Shown: positions 47,901 to 59,244, numbered from the stretch's first letter. The stretch is 64,000 bases of DNA from Combretum micranthum (GCA_024138025.1 JAMXBD010000013.1:2728001-2792000); one strand, 5' to 3'. Translations and numbers: made by a program. Notes: generated by a model not told the origin, from the sequence alone.

Positions 47901-49307
47901 GCAATCCATATCAATTATCAAACCAACATAGGTCATTTACCACCTAAATTCATAATGATTTGTTTGTCCCACCTTATACCTTCATATAATGATTTATAGC
48001 ACAGCAATTAATCGACCTATGTAAAAAAAATTGTTCTCGGAAAGATTCTACAAGCGGAGAATTGCAAGAGGAAGAATGTGAAAACATTACATGTCATGAA
48101 CAACCACTTTGTAACCAGCCTTCATCAAATTATTCGCCATTCTGGATCCCATGTTTCCCAAACCAATGAATCCAACATTCTGCATGGGAAATATAATCAC
48201 AGAAAAGGAAATTTAGTATAAACACTGAGGAAAATAATGGAGGACTCCAACCAAACATGTGAGCATAAACAAGACAATTCAAGCAAGCTACTTAAAGCAC
48301 TTTCATAAAGCCTTATCCAAACCGCATGGCACCGTAAAAACATGCACTGATCAATCTAATATGAACAATATACATTTGTTTTTTCGCTCATACGAAGCAG
48401 GGTGTGACTGGAGGGACATAGTCCGGTTGCATGGCATAGCCAATCAAATTAACTAGAATGCAAGAGTTGGTTAGTTTAGATGGGTCATATAAAATCTGAT
48501 CCTGTCCCAACACCACATAGGTTTTCCAAAAACAGTTAAAAATCCCATAGGTTTATTTCACTGTACTAATGACTTGCCCCAGTAGAATCTATACAAACCT
48601 GACCCACCCGCTCCGCCACCGTTGATTTTTTTTGGCCTTTTATTCCTTAAAGATCTAATTAAACATATTGCCACATGTACTACAGCATTTGCAACTAACC
48701 TGGATTCTCTTCCAAGTCTATCAGTTTCCAACTATCTACAAAGGTACATATATAACGACGGGAACTTCTATGTTCCCATTACAAGACCCTACCATCGGTA
48801 CCATTAAAATTAAATTGATTATAAAATAAAGTAATGTGTCGATCACGAAAATATCTTGATCGTCTATTGAGGTGACGGGACCGGACCTATTGTAACTGCC
48901 ACGGACGGTAGAATTTTCATATAGCGATAGGATTTTATGTGATAGAAGAATAACCGTGAGTGGATGCGAGTGAAACTGAAAAATAGACTAGTAATGATAT
49001 AACACAGGATAATAGAATAATTACTATAGAGACTTTGGGAATCGGACTTTACAATCACTATCTGGTTTAAAAACAAAAACGAATGCAGATAGTCAACTAT
49101 AGAGAACGACGTACAGTCTATTGAATTTAAGTCACGAAACGAAACGATCAATGATCAAATTTTGGAAGAAAAGCTTACTTCAAAGGAAGCCGATGAAGAT
49201 GAAGAGAATCGACGGTGTCGATGAAGATGATAAGGATCTAGGGAGGTTTGGGTGTTGCTGCAGAGAGAGAGAACAAGAGATCTTAGTGTGTAACGGTATC
49301 TCCACAT
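38992..49307 (-). CDS. HIBADH: 3-hydroxyisobutyrate dehydrogenase, mitochondrial (10 exons; one frame error in exon 6)
   Basis: NAD-dependent enzyme that oxidises 3-hydroxyisobutyrate to methylmalonate semialdehyde in mitochondrial valine breakdown. Minus-strand coding exons: 49179-49307, 48091-48179, 47677-47791, 46043-46193, 44484-44566, 43811-43905, 43164-43306, 41205-41289, 40035-40114, 38992-39088. All introns are GT-AG and all phases match. Exon 1 (43 codons, [16 protein letters not shown]...) is an Arg/Ser-rich transit peptide. Exon 2 has the Rossmann motif [10 protein letters not shown]; then [56 protein letters not shown] (substrate loop), [17 protein letters not shown] with the catalytic lysine, [14 protein letters not shown] and a FRHYYSGKD tail. 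About 355 residues, close to the Arabidopsis protein. Exon 6 is 95 bp and one G short near 43876, so the frame as given reaches a stop at the end of that exon. This is either a base-call error or a real null allele. Introns hold MITEs and dispersed repeats. Confidence 0.95.
41680..42331. mobile_element. MITE (outer) in intron 7 of the dehydrogenase gene
   Basis: The left end GGGAAAATGCAAAAAACCCC and the right end, read on the minus strand (GGGGAAATTGCAAAAAAAAA), are inverted repeats. TAATAATAA flanks both sides (41670-41678 and 42332-42340), consistent with a 9-bp duplication, although the flank is microsatellite-like. Non-coding and interrupted by a second MITE of the same style. Confidence 0.75.
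41901..42212. mobile_element. MITE (inner), nested in the outer MITE
   Basis: Terminal inverted repeats of about 80 bp: GGGAAAAATGCAAAAACACC...CTAAACTTTAGGGGTGA on the left, and the reverse of CACCCCTAAAGTTTAG...TTTTTGTATTTTACCC on the right. A perfect 8-bp duplication AATTAAAA flanks it (41893-41900 and 42213-42220). It is 312 bp. Long inverted repeats with an 8-9 bp duplication suggest a Mutator-like or hAT-like MITE. Confidence 0.9.
48765..48925. mobile_element. MITE-like repeat in intron 1 of the dehydrogenase gene
   Basis: The left end AACTTCTATGTTCCC and the right end, read in reverse (GAAAATTCTACCGTCC), are imperfect inverted repeats. The left half matches 15878-15955. The right half carries, in reverse, the TCTACGGTCCCGTCA motif of the hairpin repeats at 5826, 10230 and 63607. 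The internal GATCACGAAAATATCTTGATCG forms a further palindrome. Confidence 0.5.
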
Positions 49308-49911
49308 ATCGTCACTGTCTCACTAGTCACTTGAATCCTTGCAAGTGAGAGGAAGACCCGTGCTTGACTCGGAATGTTACGATGACAGGGTGAGCTTAGT
49401 AAATAATAATTCCAACTTATGTTAGTTATGTCACGTTGTTGGCATCAAGGAGTATTACACGTGTATATAGACGTGGTGTGTTACTTTTAATAATTTTTTA
49501 ATATATAGGTAATATGGAGACAAAAATCCCTCTCTTTGTTCTTATCTGATAAACTAGCACTCTCATTTGGAAGAATTCTAAATGCCAGCTCAACAATTTT
49601 ATTATATTATGGAAGGCTGATTTAATCCTTTTGAAAAAAATAATCACTACCATGAAAAGCCCTCGAATTAATTATCAAAATCTCATGGGAAGCATACAAA
49701 TATGTACTTTTAATTTCTGGTAACGTAACGCCTCATGTGCATCCATCATATCCTCCCTACCTGAGGGTGGCTAAACTAAGCTAAGTTCTTTTACTTTTTA
49801 ACAGCATCAGTTTCCATACAATCTGTTAATACAAGAAGCTGAAATGAAAGATTACATCCACACAACACCACTACGACAATAATGGATCTCCTACAGCAAT
49901 TTAAACACCAC
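49308..49911. other. Intergenic spacer between the kinase relic and the dehydrogenase gene
   Basis: The 0.6-kb spacer contains the candidate dehydrogenase promoter. It would also hold the 3' UTR of the kinase relic. No other frame is supported. Confidence 0.55.
49457..49476 (-). promoter_or_regulatory. Candidate promoter core of the dehydrogenase gene: TATA box between two ACGT elements
   Basis: On the minus strand CCACGT is followed by CTATATA and then ACACGTGT, about 150-170 bp upstream of the start codon. ACACGTGT is a G-box/ABRE-type element bound by bZIP and bHLH factors. The spacing would give a leader of roughly 120-130 bases. Confidence 0.4.
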
Positions 49912-51640
49912 TCATATGGACAACAGATCCTCATATATAGTCTTGATGCACGGTCTGTCCAATGCAGATCTGATACATCGTAGTGCAATTCCTAGTACCT
50001 CCTTCATGTCCTTTTCCACTGCTGGATCCCTCATTTCTGGTGTTAATGTGCAATCAAAGCATTCCGAAACACGACCTCCAGCTACCCTCCGTCGCAACCA
50101 ATCTGTTAAATCAACACCTCCCTCTTCACCAAGTATCATATCACCAGCACATATTCCTGTTAGCAATTCCAGAAGGATAACACCAAAGGCATACGCATCC
50201 GACTTGAAAGAAGATAGAGGTTTCTTTGAAACAGCCAACGCTGGGGCACAATATCCCGATACCCCAGCATCAAGAATCTGTTCTCTGGTACCAGCTTGAG
50301 TCATTAACCTGTAGAGACAATAGTCCGAAACGCGTGCAGTGAGATCAGTACCATCAAGCAGAACATTGGTCGCCTTTAGATTACCATGTGGAACAGCCCG
50401 GTCGAAATGGAGATAGTTCAGGCCACTTGCTATGTCAACTGCTATTTTGAGCCTCTGAGACCAAGTCAAAGGCGGGCTCTTTCTTCCTGCGCGATCTGTA
50501 AATATCACATCAAAAAATGGTTGGATTAGATAAGTGATGCGGACAAGGAGTAGAAAATGCCAATTGTTCTTCTACTTCTTCAAATCCAAACTTACACGAT
50601 TAAACTAAAAGGAATATATCATGTGCTTCTTCATCTTAACAATGCAGGAATGTGTCAGTGTCTACAAACAAAATTAAATTAGTTTTGTTAGCAGAAAAGG
50701 TCTAATTGGGATGTATGCATGTTCAAAACCACCATTTTCCAAAATTTCAAGACTAGCGATGCGCATACTCAGCATTCGACCTCCCTGACACATATAATGA
50801 TAGCAAACAAAATCTCAAATTCCGTGTGTTAGTAGAACAAGTTTTCCTAATATCATAAACATACATATTCGGATGTGTTATTTCTTCTTAGGTAACAATT
50901 TTCTTCATAAGACAGTACGGATTAGTTGCTGTCATTATGTTTAATATGCAGCATATGCCAAAAAGAAAGTATGCATCCGAACTGTGTCCAGTGTCAGCCC
51001 ACAAAGTTACATTGACAAACATAAGCTACTCTACACCCTTTGGAGAGTGATAGCAATACCATAGAAGCTTGCAAGATTTCCAGGAGAGATATAATCCGAG
51101 AGAATGAGCCTCTCATGTTGTGTTGGCCCCCAGTAATCCCTCGTACACATACCAAATTTGGATGTCGGATGCTTGCAAATTTCCTAACCTTTTTTACGAA
51201 TTCCTTCCTCTCTTTAGCCACCCCTTCCTTCAGCCATTTTACTGTCAGGAACACCCCATTATCCATTGTTGCCCTGTAAGATGTCCCATAACTGCTTCTC
51301 CCCAAAACTTCAGCAGGCCCTGAGAGCTCCTTGAGTGAGTGTATTGTATCATCAAGAAGATACAGATACCAACCAATTGATCAGGTGACCTCTTATCAGA
51401 TCCCGAGATGTTTACATGTTCTTTAGTTGCTGCTTCTGCCATTTTCTGTCAGGACTATTATCTAGACGATGATCCTTCGGGTTTTGTCGCAAGACCATCT
51501 GCAGAAACACCATTCTCTGTTCAGAGGCAGCAGGTGGATTAAGAGCCGGCATCTGTCTGTGAATCTCTTTGCTGGTAACAGGCTTTGATGACAGCTTCCT
51601 TGACTTGCGGAAACAAAAGCAAGTACACATGTTCTTCATA
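49912..51640 (-). pseudogene. GHR1: GHR1-type LRR receptor pseudokinase relic, 5'-truncated
   Basis: Minus strand. The last exon (49912-50495) is intact and encodes the C-lobe: RAGRKSPPLTWSQRLKIAVD, GLNYLHFDRAVPHGNLKATN, KSDAYAFGVILLELLTG and IKTIYEDLLSI, the characteristic GHR1 C-terminus. A GT-AG intron (50496-51059) restores SFY|DRAG in phase. The preceding exon (51060 to about 51640) holds KRSPDQLVG, AEVLGRSSYGTSYRATMDNG, VFLTVKWLKEGVAKERKEF and PTQHERLILSDYISPGNLAS, but frame breaks near 51138, 51368 and 51436-51460 disrupt it. HGN replaces HRD and DYC replaces DFG, as expected for this pseudokinase family (GHR1 in guard-cell signalling). APA replaces APE. The whole LRR ectodomain and the membrane segment are absent. 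The next gene (minus) is HIBADH, the locus adjacent to GHR1 in Arabidopsis. Confidence 0.9.
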
Positions 51641-52145
51641 AGTGATCAGCAGTCAGAATCCTAGTGCAGAAAAACCTGCTTGTATTGCATTCATCAATAG
51701 TTAAATCCTGATTTTTAGGACCTATTATCCAATATAAGGAAAATAATATTGGTATAAAAAGTTCTTATAGGTATTAAATTGATCAAATCAAAATTTAGCA
51801 CTAAATAGATCAATTTCAAATTCAAGTATCAAATTGCATTGATTCATAATATTTCCTCTTAAATAAATTTCTCATTTTACTTACTTATATTTTGCATAAT
51901 GTGTTGTCAATATCAATGCACATGTTTGTCTCTATAATAATTAATTTAAAGGTAAACTTAAATTTGGTTCATAAATTTTGTATAAAAATCCTATAAAAAA
52001 TTTTATGATCCAATCATTAATTTCAATAAGAACGGTCTCATCAACCATTCAACAGCTTAGATTCATATTCAATCATAATGCACCATTAATATAGTTAATT
52101 TACCAATTACTATATTTATTTTAACACCATACAGCTCATTATCTA
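51641..52145. other. Intergenic DNA with a dispersed repeat
   Basis: GTATTAAATTGATCAA and related words at 51770-51850 recur near 62575-62770 and 53220-53290, probably an old MITE. The LRR part of the kinase gene is not found here. Confidence 0.45.
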
Positions 52146-52835
52146 TCTATATTATTAAAGCAAAACCACCCCCTTTGGTATCTTTAGTATAAATTTTTAA
52201 TATAATGTTTTTAGCATATGGTATAAAATATTTTTCATATCACTGAAATCATAAAAATTAAATAGGGTTTGAATATAATTAAATAAAGGTTGAATAGACA
52301 TAGTCTTTTTCTTTTTTAAGCATATGGGAGTAAAATATTTTTGTTTCCTTGAAATCATAAAATTAAATAGGGTTTGAATAGAATTAAATAGGGGTTGAAT
52401 AGATATATTCTTTTCGTGTAAAATACTTTTGGTATCTTGAAATGATGAAATTAAATAGAGTTTAAATAGAATTAAATAGGAGTTAAATAAACAGTCTTTT
52501 CCTTTTTTAGCATATACATAAAATATTTTTGTATCCTTGAAATCATGAAATTAAATAGGATTTTAATAGAATTAAATAGGGGTTGAATAGACATAGTTTT
52601 TCCTTTTTTATCCTAAGCATATCTTTATATCGATCTAAACCTCTGATATTTATGCATGGCACTTATCCAATATGGAGAAATTACTTGTGGAAAATACAAT
52701 TGCAATTATGATTTGTAATTAATCCTAATTTATGGGACTAATTAAGGTTGTTATCTCCAACCTGTCAAAACAACATTGTTGTTTAATTTATATATATTGG
52801 GTTGTTTTATTTCGAGTGTATCGTCTTGCTTGTAA
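52146..52835 (+). mobile_element. Helitron-like repeat, right copy (plus strand)
   Basis: It starts A|TCTATATTATTAAAGC, a start and an A-T insertion context typical of plant Helitrons, then GCAAAACCACCCCCTT. About four 120-bp tandem units follow (TTAAATAGGGTTTGAATAGA, GGGGTTGAATAGACATAG), then CAATATGGAGAAATTACTTG and CTAATTTATGGGACTAATTA, shared with the minus-strand copy at 7240-7918. There is no Rep/helicase. The 3' hairpin and CTRR end could not be fixed. Confidence 0.6.
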
Positions 52836-52844
52836 AAAATAAAG

Positions 52845-53190
52845 GGAAAATGGAATTTCAATTTAACAGGGATGTACTAAAATTGTAATAGCTATTAAAA
52901 TATTCATTTAGAGTAAAAAGTAAAACAAATAACCAATGAAATAAAAGGTAAAATATCTATAATACCTCTTGTTTTTATTATAGAGAAAGAATTATATATG
53001 TGATATTTTCAAAACAAGAGTATTTATAACAAAGTTAATAAATAAATCATTGAATGGCAATTCATGAATGTAGGACATGAATTACTGTTGTTATTTTACA
53101 TAATATGAATTATAATTCCTCTCAAGTCAACACTGCATTAGCTTTTACATAGAACCGGCAGAGAATGAATAGTTATCCATGTCGGTTCTT
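52845..53190. mobile_element. MITE-like repeat, copy 2
   Basis: It matches 22080-22350 over AAAATGGAATTTCAATTTAA, AAAATATCTATAATACC, TGTTTTTATTATA and GGACATGAATTA. It lies directly right of the Helitron-like copy. No coding content. Confidence 0.6.
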
Positions 53191-53819
53191 AGATTATGGG
53201 ATCGTAGAAGTTTCCAAAGTCAATTTAGTACCTAAACTTTAAAATAGTCAATCTAATACATAATCAAACTTTTTATGGTCATTTTTATTATCTCCATAAT
53301 ATTATTTCATATATATGTTAACATAGAAAATGTAGCATATCACTAAATTTTGCCTGTTTCCTCTAACAATATAGCACTAATAAACTATTTCTTTCATGTC
53401 AAAAATTTAAAGCAAACAATATTAGTGAGATAATTAAGAACGAATCTAATGGGGGCCCATAAGGACTCTCTACCCCCAACCCAAAAAAATTTCCCTAAAA
53501 AATTCTTTTGCTAGTGTAGGAAAATAAATAGGACGATATTAAAAAATTAGACAAACACAACCCATGTCCAAACCAAAACCATCCAATTTAAAATTTAAAA
53601 CGTACAGTACATGAAAATAGGCATTTAATGATGTTTTAATTAATCAATTCAATGACAGTTCAAAGGCATTATATTATATGAGACCTTATGTTATTTAATT
53701 AATCAATATGATGTGAATAATTGGTTGTATACTCAATTCTTATATAATTAATCTTCCTTGATCAGATATTTAGTCAACTTATTATCATATGTGTGATCTT
53801 TTATCATCCGCCCTTTCAG
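53191..53819. other. AT-rich intergenic DNA
   Basis: No supported frame. It may include the 5' part of the LTR whose 3' half follows, but I could not align it. Confidence 0.4.
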
Positions 53820-54430
53820 TATCAGGTACGTAGTGAAATGCGAGTTGCTTTGTTAGGATAGGCATCCAAGATAAACTAATACTTAAAGACGGCTAATAAT
53901 TGAGTGTTGTTTGTGCTTGGTCTTTTTTTTTTTTTAACCTGGGCCGAGAGGCAACAACCTTGTTAGGCGATGCCAGCACAGTAGTTAGACGCTTAGATCA
54001 TCAAGATGACTCGATTGGTGGTCGATAGGGGAACGATAAAGGATAACATCTACTTACATTTAGTAGGAAGTTACATATGTTCAGTTTAGGATTATAGGCT
54101 CCATTACGCTGAACAATGTAATGGATTAAAATAAGTAAGGTCACATAACGGCTGTAACCCCTAGACAAAGCTATTGCCAGTTAGAGATAGAAGATATAGA
54201 TATTCGACCTATCTATATCAACCCCTTGAGCAGTTGCTGCTACTCAGGACCCCGAGGTATCAGCGTGTTGCCGGAGTATAAGTGCTCCACTGATGACTTA
54301 CTACATTTAAATTAAAAAGATATAAATTGTTGATTGTTGCATTACATACAGAATACATGTGTGTGAATCATTAAGTGTATGCTTGAGTTGTTATGTACTG
54401 GGCATTGGCTCACTCTTTTCTTTTTCAGGT

Positions 54431-54523
54431 GACAATGATGATGATGATTGTTCTGACAATGAGGGTTACAGTGTTGATCTCGAGTTTTTCCTTGAGGAGT
54501 ATGGCGATGACTATAGCATATGA
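54431..54523 (+). other. Conserved acidic mini-ORF in LTR copy 4
   Basis: TTTTTCAG|GT is followed, in the same phase as copies 1-3, by DNDDDDCSDNEGYSVDLEFF and LEEYGDDYSI, then a stop. Aspartate and glutamate make up over 40% of it. Confidence 0.5.
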
Positions 54524-54657
54524 TCTTATGGATACACTAGATGTGGACCACGTGCACTATGATTTATATAGAGTTAGAGAGTATTCTGCTGAGCCTGGGC
54601 ATTTTATGATGGTTTTTAGTTTTCCGATTTAACGCATGTTATACGAGATACTCAAAC

Positions 54658-54894
54658 TGTGAAGAAGAAACAAAATCATATAGCTCATCCCTCCGTTGTT
54701 GAAGCAAGGAACACAGAAGTTGAGAGAAATGAGCGGGAAAAGAAAGATAATTTTGTTATTGAAAAACTTCGTCTCAAAAATACAGAAGCCTATACTATAC
54801 ACATATACAAGATATCCTAACAGAAAGAGATGTACACCAATCAACATAGGACACGTGGACCAATCAAATAAAATACATCTTAAACATATCAACA
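54658..54894 (-). repeat. 3' LTR of the copia element
   Basis: Minus strand TGTTGATATG...TTCTTCACA. It is about 96% identical by eye to the 5' LTR. Confidence 0.96.
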
Positions 54895-54907
54895 CCCCCC
54901 TCAAGTT
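54895..54907 (-). other. Polypurine tract of the copia element
   Basis: On the minus strand CTTGAGGGGGG directly precedes the TG of the 3' LTR. Confidence 0.85.
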
Positions 54908-54994
54908 GGTGCTGTACGAAGGCCCAACTTGAACAAAACATGAGACAAAGATCCAACGGTGGAAAGCTTGGTAAAAATGTCAGCAAGTTGATCC

Positions 54995-55380
54995 TCAGAA
55001 GCAACATAAGATAAATGGAGAAAACCACGCGATCAAATCACGAACAAAGTGAACATCAATGTCGATATGTTTTGTGTCCATGAAGACAAGGATTTTTAGC
55101 AATGAAATGGTAGACTTGTTGTCACAAGAAACAGAAATGGGCAAAGAGCAGTGAACACAAAGGTCACGAAGAATAAAAGAAGTCCACAACAACTCTTTAG
55201 ATAACGCAGCAAGGCTGCGATATTCTGCTTAGTGGTGGAAGTACTAACTGTGGACTGCTTCTTGGACTTCCAAGTGACTAAAGCATCGCCAAGGAATATA
55301 CAAAATCCTGATAACGACTTCCGATCAAAAGAAGACGATCCCCAATCAGCATCGCAAAAAGCTTTAACGGCCAAAGAATT
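54995..55380 (-). pseudogene. Copia RNase H
   Basis: AVKAFCDADWGSSSFDRKSL, SGFCIFLGDALVTWKSKKQ and STVSTSTTKQNIAAL match the copia RNase H (usually SSTEAEYRAL in the last block). A frameshift near 55195 separates it from the end, ADILTK-like region, and it lacks the usual catalytic E in TEAEY (KQN here). Confidence 0.88.
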
Positions 55381-55651
55381 TGAAGAAGGATAATAAAGAC
55401 CAATATCTATAGATCCTTTAAGTTTTAGTAAATGTAATGCGGCATGATAATGAGGAAGGCGAGGTTGAGAAAGAAACTGACTGAGTTTGTTGACAGAGAA
55501 GGCTATATCAGGTCAGGTCAAAGTGAGATATAACAACCGACCAATAATGCGATGAAAACTAGTAGGATCTTCCAAGAGAGGACCATCATCTCGAAGCAAA
55601 CAACCAGCAGGCAATGGCAAAGAAACTGGTTTACAACCAGTTAAACCAACT

Positions 55652-57068
55652 TCAGTAAGCAAATCTACTATAAACTTGCTGATGTATCAACATTCCAGAC
55701 GGAACAAAACAGATCTCTATTCCCAGAAAAAATCGAGCAAGACCTAAGTCTTTAATGGTAAAAGCTTGATCCAATTCTACTTTTAAAGTATGAATAGCAA
55801 AAGTATTATTCCCTGTCACAAGCATGTCATCCACATATAATAGAACAACAACAAAGCCGTCGGAACCAAACCGAGTAAACAAAGAATGATCACTAGATGA
55901 CTGAACAAAACCTTTCTTCATCAAAAATGTAGATATCTCTTTATTCCATTGCCGTGATGCTTGTTTAAGCCCATAGAGTGATCTTTTAAGATGACAAACT
56001 TGATTAGAATGAACTTTAGTATAACCTGGTGGTGGCAACATGTATATCTCTTCATCCAAAAAAACCATGAAGAAAAGCATTGTTGATGTCAAGCTGATGT
56101 AAAGGCCAACAAGAAGCGGCTGCAACAGCTAAGAGAATCCTAACAGTGCTCAACTTTGCAACCGGAGAAAAAGTATCGTGATAATCCACACCTTCTACCA
56201 GAGTGTATCCCTTAGCTACCAACCGTGCTTTATAACGTTCAATTGAGCCATCAGGGCGATACTTGATCTTGTAAACCCACTTACATCCTATTGGATGTTT
56301 TCCTGCTGGTAATTCAACAATATCCCAAGTATCATTGAGTTCTAAAGCCTCAAGTTCTCTATTCATGGCCAACACCCAATCTTTATGCTTAATAGCTTGT
56401 TTATATGTAACTAGTTCATTAGAATTGAGAACTAGAGCCATAGATTCAACAAACTTAGATGGATAATGAGAAAAACTATTAGGAGAAAACAGAGGATAAG
56501 AACAAGTAGTATGAGAATTAGATATAATGGATGAAACAAGAGAGGAAGGTGAATGATGCACATAAGATTGCAACCATTGTGGTGAACGTCGAATGCGAGA
56601 AGATCTGCGAACAGGAGGCTGATGCAAAGAATCAGACACTGAAGGGACAGAATGTGTATCAGAAGGTGTATCAAAATGTGTATAAGGTAAAGTGTTTGGC
56701 CAAACATCGTCACTAGGAAGATTGGGAGAAGGTAAACATTGCGAAGAAACAGGTGAAACATCAGTATTTGAGGTTTGAAAAGGAAAACACTCTTCACAAA
56801 AAATCACATCACGACTAACTATAATCTTTTTATTAACAAGATCATAGAGTTTGTATGCTTTCTGTGCAAAAGGATATCCAATGAAAGCACAACTAATTCC
56901 TTTAGAATCAAATTTATTAATTTTTGATGTATTATCAACAACAAAGGCAAGATAACCTATCACCCGCAAATGATCATAAGTTGGAGATTTATGGAAAAGA
57001 AGCTCATAAGGAGATTTCCATTTCAATTTTTCCATAGGCATGATATTGATCAAATATGCAGTAGACAA
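55652..57068 (-). pseudogene. Copia reverse transcriptase (two overlapping frames)
   Basis: Reading from 57068, LINIMPMEKLKWKSPYELLF ends the integrase region. Then GCKWVYKIKYRPDGSIERYK, ARLVAKGY, DYHDTFSPVAKLSTVRILLA and LDINNAFLHG follow. A frame break near 56060-56120 leads to DEEIYMLPPPGY, RSLYGLKQASRQWN, LLYVDDMLVTGN (catalytic YVDD at 55826-55837 intact) and FFLGIEI. Priming and catalytic motifs survive, but the frame break and the loss after 55652 disable it. Confidence 0.95.
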
Positions 57069-57800
57069 AATACACTCTCCCCAGAAGTCTTAAAGCTCTA
57101 GCTGTTTCAACAATATGCCTATGCTTTCGCTCAACACGACCATTTTGTTGGGGCGTATGAGGACATGTCTTTTGATGTATAATGCCAAGTTCGTGTAATA
57201 AATATTGACATGAATGTGACAAAAATTCACTCCCATTATCAGAACGCATGACTTTGGGAACTTTCCCAAATTGATTCTTGATTAGTTTAAAGAACATATC
57301 AAGAAAACTTACAGCTTGAGACTTAAAACTCATAAGATATACCCAAGTGCATGAGCTATAATCATCCAAGATAGAAAGAAAATATCTTTCTCCTGTTATA
57401 GAGCTAATAGAATACGAACCCCAAATGTCAACATGGACTAAATCAAAGGCCGCAACAGAATGAGACATAGAATTAGAAAAAGGAAGTCTATGTATTTTAG
57501 ATTGAATACAAATATCACAATCTAAACGAGAAACACGAAAATCTGAACACAAGACAAATGTTGCATTTTGATAAGGATGCATGACCAAGACGTTTATGTA
57601 ACAAAAACATTTTAGATTTGACATTATTGGTTACAGTAAAAACAGAATGATAAGAATCTGAATTAGAAGAAACAAAAGCATTAGCCTTGAGCAAATAGAG
57701 ACCACTCAATTCTTTGCCTTGAGCAACAATTTGGTTCTTAGTTGGGTCCTGAAACAAAAATGACGAACAATCAACTTTGGCAAAAAGTTTATTGTCTTTA
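57004..57800 (-). pseudogene. Copia integrase
   Basis: A zinc-binding segment LLHKRLGHASLSKC...CDICIQSK is broken by a frameshift near 57560. The catalytic core has FDLVHVDIWGSY, VMRSDNGSEFLSHSC and HTPQQNGRVERKHRHIVETA, giving the D, D and E residues. A short deletion and frameshift after ARALR (about 57090) shift the end into another frame. Confidence 0.94.
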
Positions 57801-57836
57801 AGAAGTTTGTGAACAGATAATAAATTGTGAGAGAAA

Positions 57837-58295
57837 TCAGGTACAAGAAGGACCTTTTGAAGGGTAATGAAGGAATTTATATGTGTTGATCCTTTTCATG
57901 GATCCATCGGGCAACCGAATATTAATAGGATGTGGCAAAGTGTGTATATCAAAAAGAATAGAATGAAAAGGAGTTATATGATCCGTGGCTCCGAAATCAA
58001 TTATCCAAGTTCCAGTCACATTACAAACCGCAGTAAAGCAAAAAGAATTCAAAGAAGTACCTGTGAAGCTAAAATTATTCATTGCAGCAGCCTCATGTTT
58101 CTCACCACTTTGTTTATCATTGAGCAACTTCAAGACTTCATTGCAAAGATTATGCACCACCTGTAGATCCATGCTTGAAAAAGAACCAAAACTGGAACCT
58201 CCTGCATGTACATGATAACAATCTGCAGAAGAAAAAATCCAACGGTATAGACATACTCTGTGAAAAACTACTAGCATTAGTATTAGTATCCACAA
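57837..58295 (-). pseudogene. Copia protease region
   Basis: TWIIDFGATDHITPF is the copia aspartic protease site with F for S in the D-S-G triad. It is followed by IRLPDGSMKRI. The change should reduce or abolish activity. Confidence 0.88.
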
Positions 58296-58382
58296 AATTC
58301 AGAGTATTCTTAGACATTTTGGAACCAACAGCATTCCCAATTCTTTTTCCTTTATACCATTCAGGATATCCCACTAATTGAA

Positions 58383-59244
58383 AGCAATTTTCAACGTTAT
58401 GTCCCTCGTTTCTACAGTGCTTTCAAAACATCCTTTTTCCTTTTCTTTTATCAAAAGACATTTTGTAATTTGATGAATGATTCGTCCTTGCCATCTGATA
58501 TGCTGAAGCTTCAACATCCGTAGATATTCCAGACGTTATCATCCTTTGCCTTTTAACTTGTTGCACTAGATAATATGCCTTACTCACTGTTGGTAAAGGA
58601 TCCATAGCAAGAATTTGATTCCTAACCATCTCGTAATTCTCATTTAATCCCATGAGAAATTGAATTAACCTTGTTTCTGACTCAATTTCTTGGATTCTCT
58701 CCTTAAGACGACAAGTGCAATAATCAACACGTCCACAAGAACATACAGGATAAGCATGCAATTCTTGAAGTTCATCCCAGCACTTTTTCATCCTATTGTA
58801 ATACATTGCAACAGACTGACTCAACTGTTTTAGATTACTAATTTCGTGTTGGATCTGGAAAATCAAAGGTCCATTGGTATGTCCGTATTGTTCCATAACC
58901 TCATTCCACAAGTCTAAGGAAGATGAAGTGAATACATAATTCTGAGCTATCTCCTTTTCCATTGAATTCAAGATTCATATTCTCACCATATAATCAGCCC
59001 TTTCCCATAATTTCAGATCGGGCGAATTCAAATTAGGTTTAGGTAAGCTCCTATCGATAAATCCAAGCTTCATCTTTGCTCCCAATCCTATTTTAATAGA
59101 TCTTGCCCAAGCTATGTAATTCAAGCCATTAAACAAGATGTTTCCTATAGACATGTTTGGATTGTCGGATCCCGAAAGATATAAGGGATTGTTAAAATTC
59201 GAATCAACAGGAAAATTGTTGTTTGGATCCATCAGATTATTCAT
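58383..59244 (-). pseudogene. Copia gag with zinc knuckle
   Basis: The frame starts MNNLMDPNNNFPVDSN 66 bp inside the 5' LTR and reads YLSGSDNPNMSIGN and NGLNYIAWARSIKIGL to a stop at 58975. The UBN2-like gag core continues in frame (EKEIAQNYVFTSSSLDLWNE, SQSVAMYYNRMKKCWDELQE, LIQFLMGLNENYEMVRNQIL). The zinc knuckle is C-x2-C-x4-H-x4-C (KHCRNEGHNVENC), but its first Cys codon is a stop (58420-58430). Confidence 0.93.

Noticed and set aside
49121..49348. Plus-strand 75-codon open frame
   Set aside because: Antisense of dehydrogenase exon 1. The sense strand gives a transit peptide and a GT donor in the right phase.
49916..50299. 127-codon plus-strand open frame
   Set aside because: Antisense of the kinase C-lobe exon. 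The sense strand matches the GHR1 family to the last residue.
53611..53640. TGAAAATAGGCATT as the start of family A copy 4
   Set aside because: It resembles the TGAAATATCC start of copy 2, but the flanking bases do not match those after the proposed right end (59858), so no target duplication supports it.
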